Assembly (NCBI RefSeq): GCF_007995155.1
Contig: NZ_CP042593.1
Location: forward strand, 1,468,001 to 1,532,000
Origin: Cytobacillus dafuensis
GTDB lineage: Bacteria > Bacillota > Bacilli > Bacillales > Cytobacillaceae
DNA: 64,000 bases
Direction: 5' to 3'
The notes beneath the pieces are model-generated. The model did no database searches. It was not told where the DNA came from and was given only the letters and a program-made list of their open reading frames with translations. The position numbers were made by a program, and so were the translations under genes. Below, piece after piece: positions 20,901-35,900 of this stretch (positions are counted from its first letter, which is position 1; every line of letters starts with the position of its first letter).

Positions 20901-23900
20901 TTGAGCAGTTACCTTTAACAGCCAATGGGAAACTTGACCGAAAGGTTTTGCCAAAGCCTAAGAACCTTATAGATGTATATATATATCCAGAAACTGAAAC
21001 GGAAAAGCAAATGGAAACCATTTGGCGCGAGGTATTGGGAATAAAGAATATTGGGGTTGATGATAACTTTTTTGCCCTAGGAGGTCACTCTTTAAAAGCA
21101 ACAATGCTTATTGCGAAAGTGAAGAGAGTTCTAAAAAAGGAATTGTCACTTAGTACAATTTTTGAAAATCCAACTATTCGAGAATTCTCAAAACGGTTAG
21201 ACAATCAGACAAGTAATGTATACATGGAATTGGAACCAGTAGGTAGACGTGATACTTATCCACTTTCTTCATCACAAAGAAGATTATTTGTCCTTAGTCA
21301 ATTTCCGGAAATTGGGACAAGCTACAATATGCCAAGTGCTTGGACTATTCATGGTTATATCGATGTAATGAAATTACAGAAGGCACTTGAAAAAGTGACA
21401 GACCGACATGAAATCTTACGTACTACGTTTGGAATGGCAGATGGAAACCCAATTCAACTCATTCATGAATCTGTGAATGTAAGAGTAGAATGTGTGGATG
21501 CATCAAAAGATGTACTGTCAGATATCATTAAATCGTTTATACGTCCGTTTGATCTAACACAGGGTCCATTATTTCGAACAGCACTCATAACAATAAGTCA
21601 TGACCATCAGCTTCTATTATTTGATATGCATCATATTCTATCTGATGGAACATCAATCCAGATCCTAGCAGAAGAAATAATGGCCTTTTATAACGGGAAT
21701 GAGCTTTCTAACAACCGGATTCAATACAAAGATTATACAGTATGGCAACAAGAACAACTAAACTCTGACTTCTACCTAAAGCAACAAGAATTTTGGATGA
21801 ATGTATTTAAAGACAACATTCCCGTTTTAGAATTAGTACCAAATCAACAAAGAAAGGTCGTCCCAAATTATATAGGGTCACAACTATCATGCAAAATTCA
21901 ACCATCGCTTATGAGGAAAGTAAATGAAATAGCTAAAAAGACAGAGAGTAGTATATATATGATTTTTCTAGCTGTGTACAATATATTGCTTTCTAAATAT
22001 AGCGGACAAGAAGATATTGTAATCGGTTCTCCAGTAGCAGGGAGATCCCGTGAAGAAATTCAAAATACCATTGGTGTTTTCGTCAATATGTTGCCGATGC
22101 GTAATCAACCTGAAGGTACAAAGCGTTTTGATACTTTTTTACAGGAAGTGAAAAAACAGACGCTCTCAGCGCTCGAACATCAAGATTATCCGTTTGAGGA
22201 TCTCATAGATAAACTAGGAATTCTGAGGGACCCTAGCCGACATCCTTTGTTTGATACCGTTTTGGTACATCAAAATATAGATCAGTCTGTTCTATCATTT
22301 GGGAACATTAGTGCTAATTCTTATGAACTCCGACATGGTACAGCTAAATTTGATATAACTGTAGAAATTCTTGATGTACAAGAGGATACCTTAATGCGTT
22401 GGGAATACCGGTCATCTCATTTTGGAAGAGAGATGATTGAACGAATGGCAAGTCATTTCCTACATTTACTTGAGGAAGTGATAAATTGTCCTGAGAGACA
22501 TCTTGCAGACCTAACGCTTCCATCCCATGAAAGAACGATGCAGTTAAATTTTAATGATACGAATGCCGAATTTGAGCTTGATCGAACTGTTGTTGAAATG
22601 TTTGAGGAGCAATCGAAAAAAAAACCAGGGAACACCGCTGTGGTGTATCGAGAAACGAAATGGTCCTATGAAAGGCTGAATCAAGAAGCCAATCAGCTTG
22701 CACGTCATCTTCAGGCAAAAGGGCTTAGTTCCGAGCAGATAGTGGCTATTCTCGTGGAACCTTCTGTGGAGATGATTTTAGCTGTACTAGCAGTATTAAA
22801 GGCTGGTGGAGCATATGTGCCGATTGATCCAAATTATCCATCGGAAAGAATCCAATATATGATTGAGGACAGTCAAGCGGAGATCGTCATCACTCATCAT
22901 CATTTAACCGATAAGGTCAATGGGGAACGAGAAAAAGTAATTCTTGAGGAGCGAAGCTGGGAAAGAGAGTCTGTCGAAAACCTTCCAACCTCCTGCGAGC
23001 CAAATGGATTGGCCTATGTCATTTATACATCTGGGACAACTGGCCACCCCAAAGGGGTAATGATTGAGCATCGCTCACTCTCCAATTTATGTCAGTGGCA
23101 TAACGATCAGTTTGAATTGACGGAATGGGATCGAAGTACAAAAATTGCAGGATTTGGATTTGATGCATCTGTGTGGGAAATATTACCTCCTCTACTAAAG
23201 GGAGCTGCACTCTATATTGTGCCAGAGGAATTGCGTACAGACATACACGAACTCAACAAGTTCTTTGAACAAAATCAAATTACTATCAGTTTCTTACCGA
23301 CTCCACTGTGTGAACCGTTTTTAGCCTTGGACAACCAGTCTTTACGTGTATTGTTGACAGGTGGGGACAAGCTAAAAACGTATCAACCCGTTCGATTCCG
23401 GCTCATTAATAATTATGGGCCTACAGAAAATACGGTAGTTGCGACAAGTGGTGCGATTGATCATCAATCTACGAATCTACCGATTGGTAGACCGATTGCC
23501 AATACCCAAGTTTACATTCTAGGGAAGAATCATGAACTACAACCGATTGGAGTACCCGGAGAGCTTTGCATAGCTGGAGAGGGATTGGCACGAGGGTACT
23601 TAAACCAACCTGAGCTAACAGCGGAAAAGTTTATCGAACATCCGCATGAAGCAGGTTCTCGACTATACCGATCTGGGGATCTAGCTCGTTGGCTGCCTGA
23701 CGGCAGCATCGAATATTTAGGACGTATAGATGATCAGGTGAAAATTCGGGGACATCGGATTGAGCTTGGTGAAATCGAAGCTCAGCTTCTTCAGATGGAA
23801 GGAGTTGAAGATGCTGTTGTTCTTGCACATAAAGATTCGGATGGAATGGCGTATTTATGTGGTTATTTAGTGAGTCGAGAGGATGTAACGATCTCTGCGA

Positions 23901-26900
23901 TTCGGAACCATTTGTCTCGTACTCTTCCAGATTATATGATTCCCGCTTCTTATGTTCTGTTAGATCAACTACCTTTGACTCCTAATGGAAAGGTAGATAA
24001 AAGGGCACTGCCTGAACCAAAAGGTTTGATTCACTTGGGAGTCGGGTATGAAGCCCCTCAAGGAGAAGCTGAACAGCGGCTCGCACTTGTATGGAAAGAA
24101 GTTCTTAAAGCTGGAAAGGTTGGACGCCACGATCATTTCTTTGATCTTGGAGGAGATTCTATCAAGGGTATACAAGTGGCGGCTCGCCTTCATGAGAAAG
24201 GGTGGAAGCTGGAGTTAAAAGACCTTTTCCGATATCCGACGGTCGCCGAGCTAGCCCCTTATGTTCTACAAGTGACAGGCGGGCAGATCAGTCAAGAAGA
24301 AGTGACAGGAGAAGTCTGCTTATCGCCTATCCAGCGATGGTTTTTTGACCAGAGATTTGAAGAAGCCCATCATTGGAACCAAGCAGTTCTATTAGAAAGT
24401 CCGGAGGACTTAGATCCAGTGGCACTTCAATCCTCATTCGAGTCTCTTTTACACCATCATGATGCGTTGCGGATGACTTATCGTGAAGAAGATGGGCGAA
24501 TTCTCCAATGGAACCGTTCCACTACGGAAGGGAATTTGTATCATTGGGAAACCATCCAAATAAGTGATATCGGTGATTCATTAGCTTCAAGGATAGAGGA
24601 AGAGTGTACACGTCTTCAGACTAGGTTGAATCTCGCTGAAGGTCCACTTGTAATTGGGGGATTATTTCAGACGAAAAAAAGTGATTACTTTTTCGTTGCG
24701 ATCCATCACCTTGCGGTCGACGGTGTATCTTGGCGCATCCTGTTAGAAGATCTTTGGGAGGGATATCAACAGGCTAAGAGGTATGAACCCATCCAATTAC
24801 CGATGAAAACGGACTCCTTCCAAAAGTGGTCAAGTGAGTTAACACAGTATGTACAAAGTCGCGCAATAAAGAAGGAGCTAGCCTATTGGAAGGATGTCAT
24901 GAGTATTCCAGTCACTCCATTGCCAAAGGACGGAGATGCATCAGAAAATCGGATTGCGGATGAAGATCATGTGATCATTCAGTTCACAAGAGAGGAAACA
25001 GCCAGATTAGTAAAAGAAGCAAACAGAGCATTTCGGACGGAGATCAACGATCTCCTGTTAACTGCCCTTCATGGCGCCGTCCAAGAATGGACAGGTGTTG
25101 AGAATTTAGTTGTGGATCTCGAAGGACATGGTCGAGAATTTATTGGTGAAGGCATCGATATTTCTCGTACAGTAGGGTGGTTTACGTCCATGTTCCCTGT
25201 CGCCCTAACATCTTCAGGTTCAATTGAGGTGGGGGAAAAGCTGCAGGCTATCAAAGAACAGCTGCGTCGGATTCCGAATAAAGGAATTGGCTTTGGACTC
25301 TTAGCCTATCTAAGTTCACTCCATGAGAAATTACAAACCTATCATCCAGAGATTGGGTTTAATTATCTAGGTGATTTTGGCGAAGGTTTACAAAATGACA
25401 AGCAAGCAATCACAATGTCGGACATATCAAGTGGTACTTCGCTTGGTATGGCTAATCATCGGGTTCATACATTGGAAATGAATGGGATGACTCTAGAAGG
25501 AAGCCTTCAATTTAGGGTGAGCTTCAATCGTTTTGAATTCAAGAAGTCGACCATAGAAACGTTCGCAGAAGGGTTTAAAAGAAACCTCAATCAGCTTGTG
25601 GATTTTTGTATCGCACAGGAACAGAGTGTGAAGACACCTTCAGACGTTGGGTTGTCCACTCTTCCACTTGAGGTATGGAAGGATATTCAACAGGTTCACT
25701 CAGCGGAATCGATTGAGGAAATTCGCCCTCTAAGCCCAATGCAGGAAGGGATATTATTTGAAAGTCTAATGAATCCGAATTCGCCTGCATACTTTGAACA
25801 ATTGAGTTTTGTGGTTAATGGCAAGCTCGAAAGGGAGTATTTATGGCAGAGTTTTCAGGACCTGGCGGTCCGACATGATATTCTCCGAACGGTATTCACA
25901 ACTGAAGGGGAACATCCTCTACAGATTGTAGTAAAGGAACTACCGTTAGACGTGAAGGAGTTTTCACTTTTAGATATCACACCGGATGAGAGGCAGGCAG
26001 CCATTGAGGCAAGGAAAGAAGCCGATAAAGAGGCAGGCTTTGATTTGAAAAAGGGTCCATTGATGCGTCTAACGGTACTTGAAACCGACAAAGAAGAATT
26101 TGTGTTGATTTGGAGCCATCACCATATCTTGATGGATGGGTGGTGCTTAGGCATCCTTCTTCAAGAATTCTTGACCCTCTATGCAGCGAGGAAAGAGGGG
26201 CGTCGAGCGGAGCTTGGCCCAGTGGAATCATATGGAAGATACATCGAATGGCTGACCAATCAAGACCGAGAAGTGGCGAAGGAATATTGGAGAGAGAAGG
26301 TAGCAGGGTATGTCGAGCAGGCTAGTCTGCCAAAAAAACAAATGACCGTTGCCTCGACTTACAAACAGGAAGAAATGAGCTATACCCTGTCTACAACGTT
26401 AACAAAACAGGTTGAACAAGTAGCTCGGCATTTGAACAGTACGATAAGTACAGTTTTACAGGCTGCATGGGGAGTGTTGTTATCGCGTTATAGTCAACAA
26501 GAGGATGTGATATTTGGAACAGTTGTTTCAGGAAGACCACCAGCAGTGAAGGGAATTGAAAAGACCGTAGGTCTGTTTATTAACACAATCCCAGTTCGTT
26601 TCCAGGCTGCAAAAGATAAAACGTTTGTGGATTTGGTGAAGGAAGGTCAGTCATGGGCAGTTTCTTCCCAAGAGCATAGCTTTTTATCACTGGCTGAAAT
26701 TCAAGCAGAAAGTAAACTGGGACAAGGACTGATTGACCACCTTTTCATAGTAGAAAATTATCCTTTCGATGATGAAGCAATGTCTGAAATTGGAGAACAG
26801 GCGGGCTTACGCATTAAAAATGAAGGTGTATTTGAACAAACCAGCTATGATTTTAATGCCATTGTAGTTCCTGGAAAACAGATTCAGACCTTATTCCGCT

Positions 26901-29900
26901 ATAATGCGGAAATGTATAATGCGTTGGAAGTAAAAGGTATCAATCAACATTTTCAAGTATTACTGCAGAATTTAATAAAAAATTTAGAAAGAAAACTTTC
27001 TTCTATAGAAATGCTACCAACTTCGGAACGATCAACAATATTTGAATTTAACCCTATTCATCATTTTGGGAGGGAACGTACCGTTCATCAAGTGATTGAA
27101 GAACAGACAACTCTCACACCTATTGAAATTGCGGTTGTTTCAAAAGATAAGGAATTCACTTATCAAGAAATCAATGAACGGGCAAATCGAATGGCCCGTG
27201 CCCTTCGAAACATGAACGTAGAAAAAGGCGACCGAATCGGGGTTATGGTCAAACGTTCAGAGGATCTTATCATCTCTCTACTCGCAGTATTAAAAACGGG
27301 GGCTGCGTATGTACCCATTGATCCAGATTACCCTGAAGACCGTATTGCCTACATGGTTCACGACAGTAACACCAAATATATTATGACGGATGTTCTTGAA
27401 GGCCGTTTGTCATCATTTGACGAAAAGCTTTGCTTATTATCAGATTTAGCTGACCAAAATGAAGATGGTTCTAATCTGGAAGTAGATGTGCTGGCTACGG
27501 AGTTAGCGTATATCATCTATACGTCTGGTTCCACTGGAAAGCCAAAGGGAGTTATGGTAGAGCACCGTTCGGTGCACAATTTTATCGAAGGAATGTCAGA
27601 ATGTGTGAAAATGGCTTCTGGAGATAAAGTGTTGGCATTAACAACGGTATCGTTTGATATTTTTGTCACAGAAACCTTTCTCCCATTGGCAAAAGGCGCA
27701 TGTGTCATTATGGCAAGTGAAGAAGAACAACAGGACCCAGCCTTATTAAGCAGCTTAATAATGGACAACGAAGTTACAGCTATTCAGGCTACACCATCAA
27801 GAATAAAAGGTCTTTTGATGTATCCGGAGGGGGAAGAGTGCTTAGAGACAGTCAAGGTAATGATCGTGGGTGGAGAAGCCCTGCCATCTACTCTATTACA
27901 AAGTCTACAAGCTTACACAAATCTAACAGTCTACAATGCATATGGACCAACAGAAACCACCGTATATTCCAGTATCAGGAATGTAACGTCCGACCATGAG
28001 GTTACGATCGGTCAACCAATCCGTAATACACGTTGTTATATCGTAGGACCACATAATCGTCTTCAGCCAATTGGGGTTCTAGGAGAATTGTGTATTGCTG
28101 GAAGTGGGGTATCACGAGGATACCTAAACCGTCCAGAGCTTACAGCAAGTAAGTTTGTGGAAGACTCATTTGTGTCAGGAGAAATCATGTATAAAACGGG
28201 TGACCTGGCACGCTGGTTACCGGATGGCCAGATTGAATATGCAGGACGTATCGACCAACAAGTGAAAATGCGAGGATATAGGATAGAGCTCCAGGAAGTC
28301 GAGGCATGTATCGAAGAGTTTGATACGATACGTGAAGCGGCAGTAACGCTTCATACAGATTCTTTAGGGGACGCGTATCTCTGTGCTTATGTAGTGTGGA
28401 ACGATGTGAAAAAGGCCGCCTCTTTCAAAGAACTAAAAGTAGAGCTAGCAAGAAAATTACCCGGATATATGGTGCCAACTCACATGATAGAGCTTGAGCA
28501 GTTACCTTTAACAGCCAATGGGAAACTTGACCGAAAGGTTTTGCCAAAGCCTAAGAACCTTATAGATGTATATATATATCCAGAAACTGAAACGGAAAAG
28601 CAAATGGAAACCATTTGGCGCGAGGTATTGGGAATAAAGAATATTGGGGTTGATGATAACTTTTTTGCCCTAGGAGGTCACTCTTTAAAAGCGATTATGC
28701 TTGTTGGGAAGGTGAAGAAAACGCTAGGGAAGGAATTGTCTCTAAGTAAGATATTTGAGGTTCCAACCATTCGAGAATTATCGGAACATCTTGAAAAACA
28801 GACTAATAATGTATATCAAGAACTTAAGCTGGTGGCACCACGGAGTGCTTATCCACTATCATCGGCTCAGAGAAGATTGTTTGTGCTTAACCAGTTTCCT
28901 GAAATAGGAACAAGTTACAATATGCCAAGTGCTTGGACTATTCATGGTGGTATCGATGCAATGAAATTACAGAAGGCGCTTGAAAAAGTGACAGACAGGC
29001 ATGATACGTTACGAACTACGTTTGAAATGTTAGATGGTAAACCAGTTCAATTAATACATGAGTCGGTATGTATAAATATGGAATACTTTAATGCATCAAA
29101 AGAAGAACTGCCAAATGTAATAAATCGTTTTGTGCGTCCGTTTGATCTGGCACAAGGTCCATTGTTTCGAACAGCACTCATAACAATAAGTCATGACCAT
29201 CAGCTTTTACTATTTGATATGCATCATATTCTTTCTGATGGAACATCGGTCCAAATTCTAGCAAAAGAAGTAATGGCCTTTTATAACGGGGAAGGGCTTT
29301 CTAACAGCCGAATTCAATATAAAGACTATGCAGTCTGGCAGCAGGAACAAATAATTTCTAAGAATTATTTAACACATCAGGATTTTTGGATGGAAATATT
29401 TAAAGACAGTATGCCAAGTCTAGATATTATGACAGATTACCCAAGAACTGGTATTGCGAATTATGCTGGTTCTCAAATATCTTTCAAAATAAAACATTCG
29501 GTCATGGAGAAAATCAATGAATTAGCCAAAAAGACAGATAGCAGCTCGTATATGATTTTTTTAGCGGTGTATAATATTTTGCTTTCCAAATATAGCGGAC
29601 AGGAAGATATTGTAATCGGTTCTCCAGTTTCAGGGAGATCCCGTGAAGAAATTCAAAACATCATCGGTGTTTTTGTCAATATGTTGCCAATGCGAAATCA
29701 GCCTGAAGGTACAAAGCGTTTTCATACTTTTTTACAGGAAGTGAAAAAACAGACGCTCTTAGCGCTTGAACATCAAGACTATCCATTTGAAGATCTCGTA
29801 GATAAACTAGAAATTCCGAGGGATCCCAGCCGACACCCGTTGTTTGAGACCGTTTTGGCACATCAAAATGTAGATCAGTCAGGCTTGTCGTTCGATGATA

Positions 29901-32900
29901 CATTTGCTCATTCTTATGGCTTACCTCATATAACAGCAAAGTTTGATTTAACCGTAGAAATTATTGATGAACCAGAGGGTACCTTAATCCGCTGGGAATA
30001 CCGAACAACTCTTTTTAAAAGAGAGACGATTGAACGAATGGCAACTCATTTTCTTCATATACTTGAGGATGTTTTGGACAATCCTGATAAGCCACTGTCG
30101 GAAATTTCGCTATCAATAGATGAAAGAAAGAAGCAGAAGGCCTTTAATGATACGAAAGCTGAATATGATCTCTCTAAAACTATTATTGAAATTATTGAGA
30201 ATCAATCAGAACACAAACCTAATAATTTAGCAATTGTGTTTGGAGAAGAAAAATGGACGTATAAAAGGTTAAATCAAGAAGCCAATCAGCTTGCACGTCA
30301 TCTTCAGGCAAAAGGGCTTAGTTCCGAGCAGATAGTGGCTATTCTCGTGGAACCTTCTGTGGAGATGATTTTAGCTGTACTAGCAGTATTAAAGGCTGGT
30401 GGAGCATATGTGCCGATTGATCCAAATTATCCATTGGAAAGAATCCAATATATGATTGAGGACAGTCAAGCGGAGATCGTCATCACTCATCATCATTTAA
30501 CCGATAAGGTCAATGGGGAACGAGAAAAAGTAATTCTTGAGGAGCGAAGCTGGGAAAGGGAGTCTGTCGAAAAGCTTCCGATCCCCCGCGAGCCAAATGA
30601 ATTGGCCTATGTCATTTATACATCTGGAACAACTGGCCACCCCAAAGGGGTAATGATTGAGCATCGCTCACTCTCCAATTTATGTCAGTGGCATAACGAT
30701 CAGTTTGAATTGACGGAATTGGATCGAAGTACAAAAATTGCAGGATTTGGATTTGATGCATCTGTGTGGGAAATATTCCCTCCTCTACTAAAGGGAGCTG
30801 CACTCTATATTGTGCCAGAGGAATTGCGTACAGACATACACGAACTCAACAAGTTCTTTGAACAAAATCAAATTACTATCAGTTTCTTACCGACTCCACT
30901 GTGTGAACCGTTTTTAGCCTTGGACAACCAGTCTTTACGTGTATTGTTGACAGGTGGGGACAAGCTAAAAACGTATCAACCCGTTCGATTCCAGCTCATT
31001 AATAATTATGGGCCTACAGAAAATACGGTAGTTGCGACAAGTGGTGCGATTGATCATCAATCTACGAATCTACCGATTGGTAGACCGATTGCCAATACCC
31101 GAGTTTACATTCTAGGGCAGAATCATGAACTACAACCGATTGGAGTACCAGGAGAGCTTTGCATAGCTGGAGAGGGATTGGCACGAGGGTATTTAAACCA
31201 ACCTGAACTAACAGCGGAAAAGTTTATCGAACATCCGCATGAACCAGGTTCTCGACTATACCGATCAGGAGATCTAGCTCGTTGGCTGCCTGACGGCAGT
31301 ATCGAATATATAGGACGTATAGATGATCAGGTGAAAATTCGGGGACATCGGATTGAGCTTGGTGAAATCGAAGCCCAGCTTCTTCAGATGGAAGGAGTTG
31401 AAGATACTGTCGTTCTAGCAAGAAATGATGCGGATGGAACGGCGTATTTATGTGGCTATTTAGTGAGTCGAGAGGATGTAACGATCTCTGCGATTCGGAA
31501 CCATTTGTCTCGTACTCTTCCAGATTATATGATTCCTACTTCTTATGTTCTGTTAGATCAACTACCTTTGACTCCTAATGGAAAGGTAGATAAAAGGGCA
31601 TTGCCTGAACCAGAAGGTTTAATTCACTTGGGAGTCGAGTATGAAGCTCCTCAGAGAGAAGCTGAACTGCGGCTCGCACGTGTATGGAAGGAAGTGCTTA
31701 AAGCTGAAAAGGTTGGACGCCACGATCATTTCTTTGATCTTGGAGGAGATTCTATCAAGGGTATACAAGTGGCGGCTCGCCTTCATGAGAAAGGGTGGAA
31801 GCTGGAGTTAAAAGACCTTTTCCGATATCCGACGGTCGCCGAGCTAGCCCCTTATGTTTTACAAGTGACAGGCGGGAAGATTAGTCAAGAAGAAGTGACA
31901 GGAGAAGTCTGCTTATCACCTATCCAGCGATGGTTTTTTGACCAGAGATTTGAAGAAGCCCATCATTGGAACCAAGCAGTTCTATTAGAAAGTCCGGAGG
32001 ACTTGGATCCAGTGGCACTTCAATCCTCATTCGAGTCTCTTTTACACCATCATGATGCGTTACGGATGACTTATCGTGAAGAAGATGGGCGAATTCTCCA
32101 ATGGAATCGTTCCACTACGGAAGGGAATTTGTATCATTGGGAAACCATCCAAATAAGTGATATCGGTGATTCATTAGCTTCAAGGATAGAGGAAGAGTGT
32201 ACACGTCTTCAGACTAGGTTGAATCTCGCTGAAGGTCCACTTGTAATTGGGGGATTATTTCAGACGAAAAAAAGTGATTACTTTTTCGTTGCGATCCATC
32301 ACCTTGCGGTCGACGGTGTATCTTGGCGCATCCTGTTAGAAGATCTTTGGGAGGGATATCAACAGGCTAAGAGGTATGAACCCATCCAATTACCGATGAA
32401 AACGGACTCCTTCCAAAAGTGGTCAAGTGAGTTAACACAGTATGTACAAAGTCGCGCAATAAAGAAGGAGCTAGCCTATTGGAAGGATGTCATGAGTATT
32501 CCAGTCACTCCATTGCCAAAGGACGGAGATGCATCAGAAAATCGGATTGCGGATGAAGATCATGTGATCATTCAGTTCACAAGAGAGGAAACAGCCAGAT
32601 TAGTAAAAGAAGCAAACAGAGCATTTCGGACGGAGATCAACGATCTCCTGTTAACTGCCCTTCATGGCGCCGTCCAAGAATGGACAGGTGTTGAGAATTT
32701 AGTTGTGGATCTCGAAGGACATGGTCGAGAATTTATTGGTGAAGGCATCGATATTTCTCGTACAGTAGGGTGGTTTACGTCCATGTTCCCTGTCGCCCTA
32801 ACATCTTCAGGTTCAATTGAGGTGGGGGAAAAGCTGCAGGCTATCAAAGAACAGCTGCGTCGGATTCCGAATAAAGGAATTGGCTTTGGACTCTTAGCCT

Positions 32901-35900
32901 ATCTAAGTTCACTCCATGAGAAATTACAAACCTATCATCCAGAGATTGGGTTTAATTATCTAGGTGATTTTGGCGAAGGTTTACAAAATGACAAGCAAGC
33001 AATCACAATGTCGGACATATCAAGTGGTACTTCGCTTGGTATGGCTAATCATCGGGTTCATACATTGGAAATCAATGGGATGACTCTAGAAGGAAGTCTT
33101 CAATTTAGGGTGAGCTTCAATCGTTTTGAATTCAAGAAGTCGACCATTGAAACGTTCGCAGAAGGGTTTAAAAGAAACCTCAATCAGCTTGTGGATTACT
33201 GTATCGCACAGGAACAGAGTGTGAAGACACCTTCAGACGTTGGGTTGTCCACTCTTCCACTTGAGGTATGGAAGGATATTCAACAGGTTCACTCAGCGGA
33301 ATCGATTGAGGAAATTCGCCCGCTAAGCCCAATGCAGGAAGGGATATTATTTGAAAGTCTAATGAATCCGAATTTGCCTGCATACTTTGAACAATTGAGT
33401 TTTGTGGTTAATGGCAAGCTCGAAAAGGAGTATTTATGGCAGAGTTTTCAGGACCTGGCGGTCCGACATGATATTCTCCGAACGGTATTCACAACTGAAG
33501 GGGAACATCCTCTACAGATTGTAGTAAAGGAACTACTGTTAGACGTGAAGGAGTTTTCACTTTTAGATATCACACCGGATGAGAGGCAGGCAGCCATTGA
33601 GGCAAAGAAAGAAGCCGATAAAGAGAAAGGTTTTGATCTGAAAAAGGGTCCATTGATGCGTCTAACGGTACTTGAAACCGACAAAGAAGAATTTGTGTTG
33701 ATTTGGAGCCATCACCATATCTTGATGGATGGGTGGTGCTTAGGCATCCTTCTTCAAGAATTCTTGACCCTCTATGCAGCGAGGAAAGAGGGGCGTCGAG
33801 CGGAGCTTGGCCCAGTGGAATCATATGGAAGATACATCGAATGGCTGACCAATCAAGACCGAGAAGTGGCGAAGGAATATTGGAGAGAGAAGGTAGCAGG
33901 GTATGTCGAGCAGGCTAGTCTGCCAAAAAAACAAATGACCGTTGCCTCGACTTACAAACAGGAAGAAATGAGCTATACCATGTCTACAACGTTAACAAAA
34001 CGGGTTGAACAAGTAGCTCGGCATTTGAACAGTACGATAAGTACAGTTTTACAGGCTGCATGGGGAGTGTTGTTATCGCGTTATAGTCAACAAGAGGATG
34101 TGATATTTGGAACAGTTGTTTCAGGAAGACCACCAGCAGTGAAGGGAATTGAAAAGACCGTAGGTCTGTTTATTAACACAATCCCAGTTCGTTTCCAGGC
34201 TGCAAAAGATAAAACGTTTATGGACTTGGTGAAGGAAGGTCAGTCATGGGCAGTTTCATCCCAAGAGCATAGCTTTTTATCACTGGCTGAAATTCAAGCA
34301 GAAAGTAAACTGGGGTCAGGACTGCTTGATCACCTTTTTGTAGTAGAAAATTATCCATTTGACAAAGATATTATGGATAAAAATGAAAAAATAGTCGGAT
34401 TAGGTATTAAGGCCGAAGGAGTATTTGAACAAACAAACTATGACTTCAATGTCATAGTAAATCCTGGCGATCAGCTGAGCTTCACTTACCGCTTTAATTC
34501 GGAGATATACGATGAATTTTTGGTAAGACGAATAAGCAGAAGTATGGAAAAAGTCTTAGAAAGTATTTGTGTTGGACCTACACAATCTCTTTTTGAAATT
34601 GAGATTTTATCCGAAGAAGAAAAGATGGTGGTAAGAGAATTTAATAATACGAATATGAAATTCCCGCTGGACAAAACACTTGATCAATTGATACAAGATC
34701 AGGCGATGCGTAGTCCATTCGAAACTGCAATAGTATGTGGGGATAGACGTATCACTTATCAGGATCTTTCCGAACAAGCAAATGCAGTTGCAACCCGTCT
34801 CATCCAAGAAGGTGTCAAACCTGGTGATCATGTTGGTATTATAACCGGTAGGAAAGCGGAAACAGTGGCAGGATTACTTGGAATCTTAAAGGCTGGGGCT
34901 GCCTATGTCCCAATGGAGCCAGATTATCCAAAAGAGAGAGTTTACTATATTCAAAAACAATCTCATATCAAAAATATAATAATGGATGAAGAAGCACTCC
35001 ATCTAGAAAAAAAACTACTTCAAGGGACAAAAATTATTGGTTTGGAAGAAGCAATCAAAAACAAAGGTTCTCAAGTAAAGATTTCCAAAGATCCACAAAG
35101 TTTGGCTTACATCATCTACACATCTGGATCGACGGGAAGGCCGAAAGGGGTCATGATTGAACATAAATCAATTGTGAACTTGATTCATTGGGTGAACCAG
35201 ACGTACATGGTGGGAGCAAACGATCGATTATTGTGGATGACATCAATGTGTTTTGACCTTTCTGTATATGACATATTTGGAATACTTGCTTCGGGAGGAA
35301 CTGTAGTAATCGCCCAAAAAGAAGACGTTCAGGACCCAGTTCGTTTACGGAAAATGATTATAAAAGAAAAAATTACATTCTGGGATTCAGTTCCAACAAC
35401 GCTACATCACTTTTTACGAGGGTTGGAGGAAGGTCAAGAAGCATACTGGCAGGAAAATTTGCGACTCATTTTCTTAAGTGGAGATTGGATTCCGGTGAAT
35501 CTAAAGAAACGATCAGAGGTATACTTTCCAAATGCAAAGATGATTGGATTAGGAGGGGCAACAGAGGGAACAATTTGGTCCAACTATTACCCCGTTGAAA
35601 CAGTCTACGAAGGGCAAAAAAGTATTCCATACGGAAAACCAATTGGAAATAATACCTTTTATATCCTGGACGCTGATCAATGTCCTGTACCGCAGGGGGT
35701 AACAGGAGAACTTTACATTGGTGGAATTGGAGTAGCCCGAGGTTACATTGGGGATTTGGAAAAAACATCCGTTTCTTTTATGAAAGACCCATTCCGTAAT
35801 GAAGAAAATGCTACGATGTATCGCACAGGTGATCTTGGAAGACTGCTTCCTGATGGAAACATGGAGTTCCTTGGTCGAATGGATCATCAAGTGAAGGTAA

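Noticed and set aside
25587..33824. Long antisense reading frames recurring in the NRPS genes (for example 25587-25790 and 33180-33383)
   Set aside because: They recur only because the sense modules are duplicated. They have no ribosome binding sites and follow the codon shadow of the NRPS frame.
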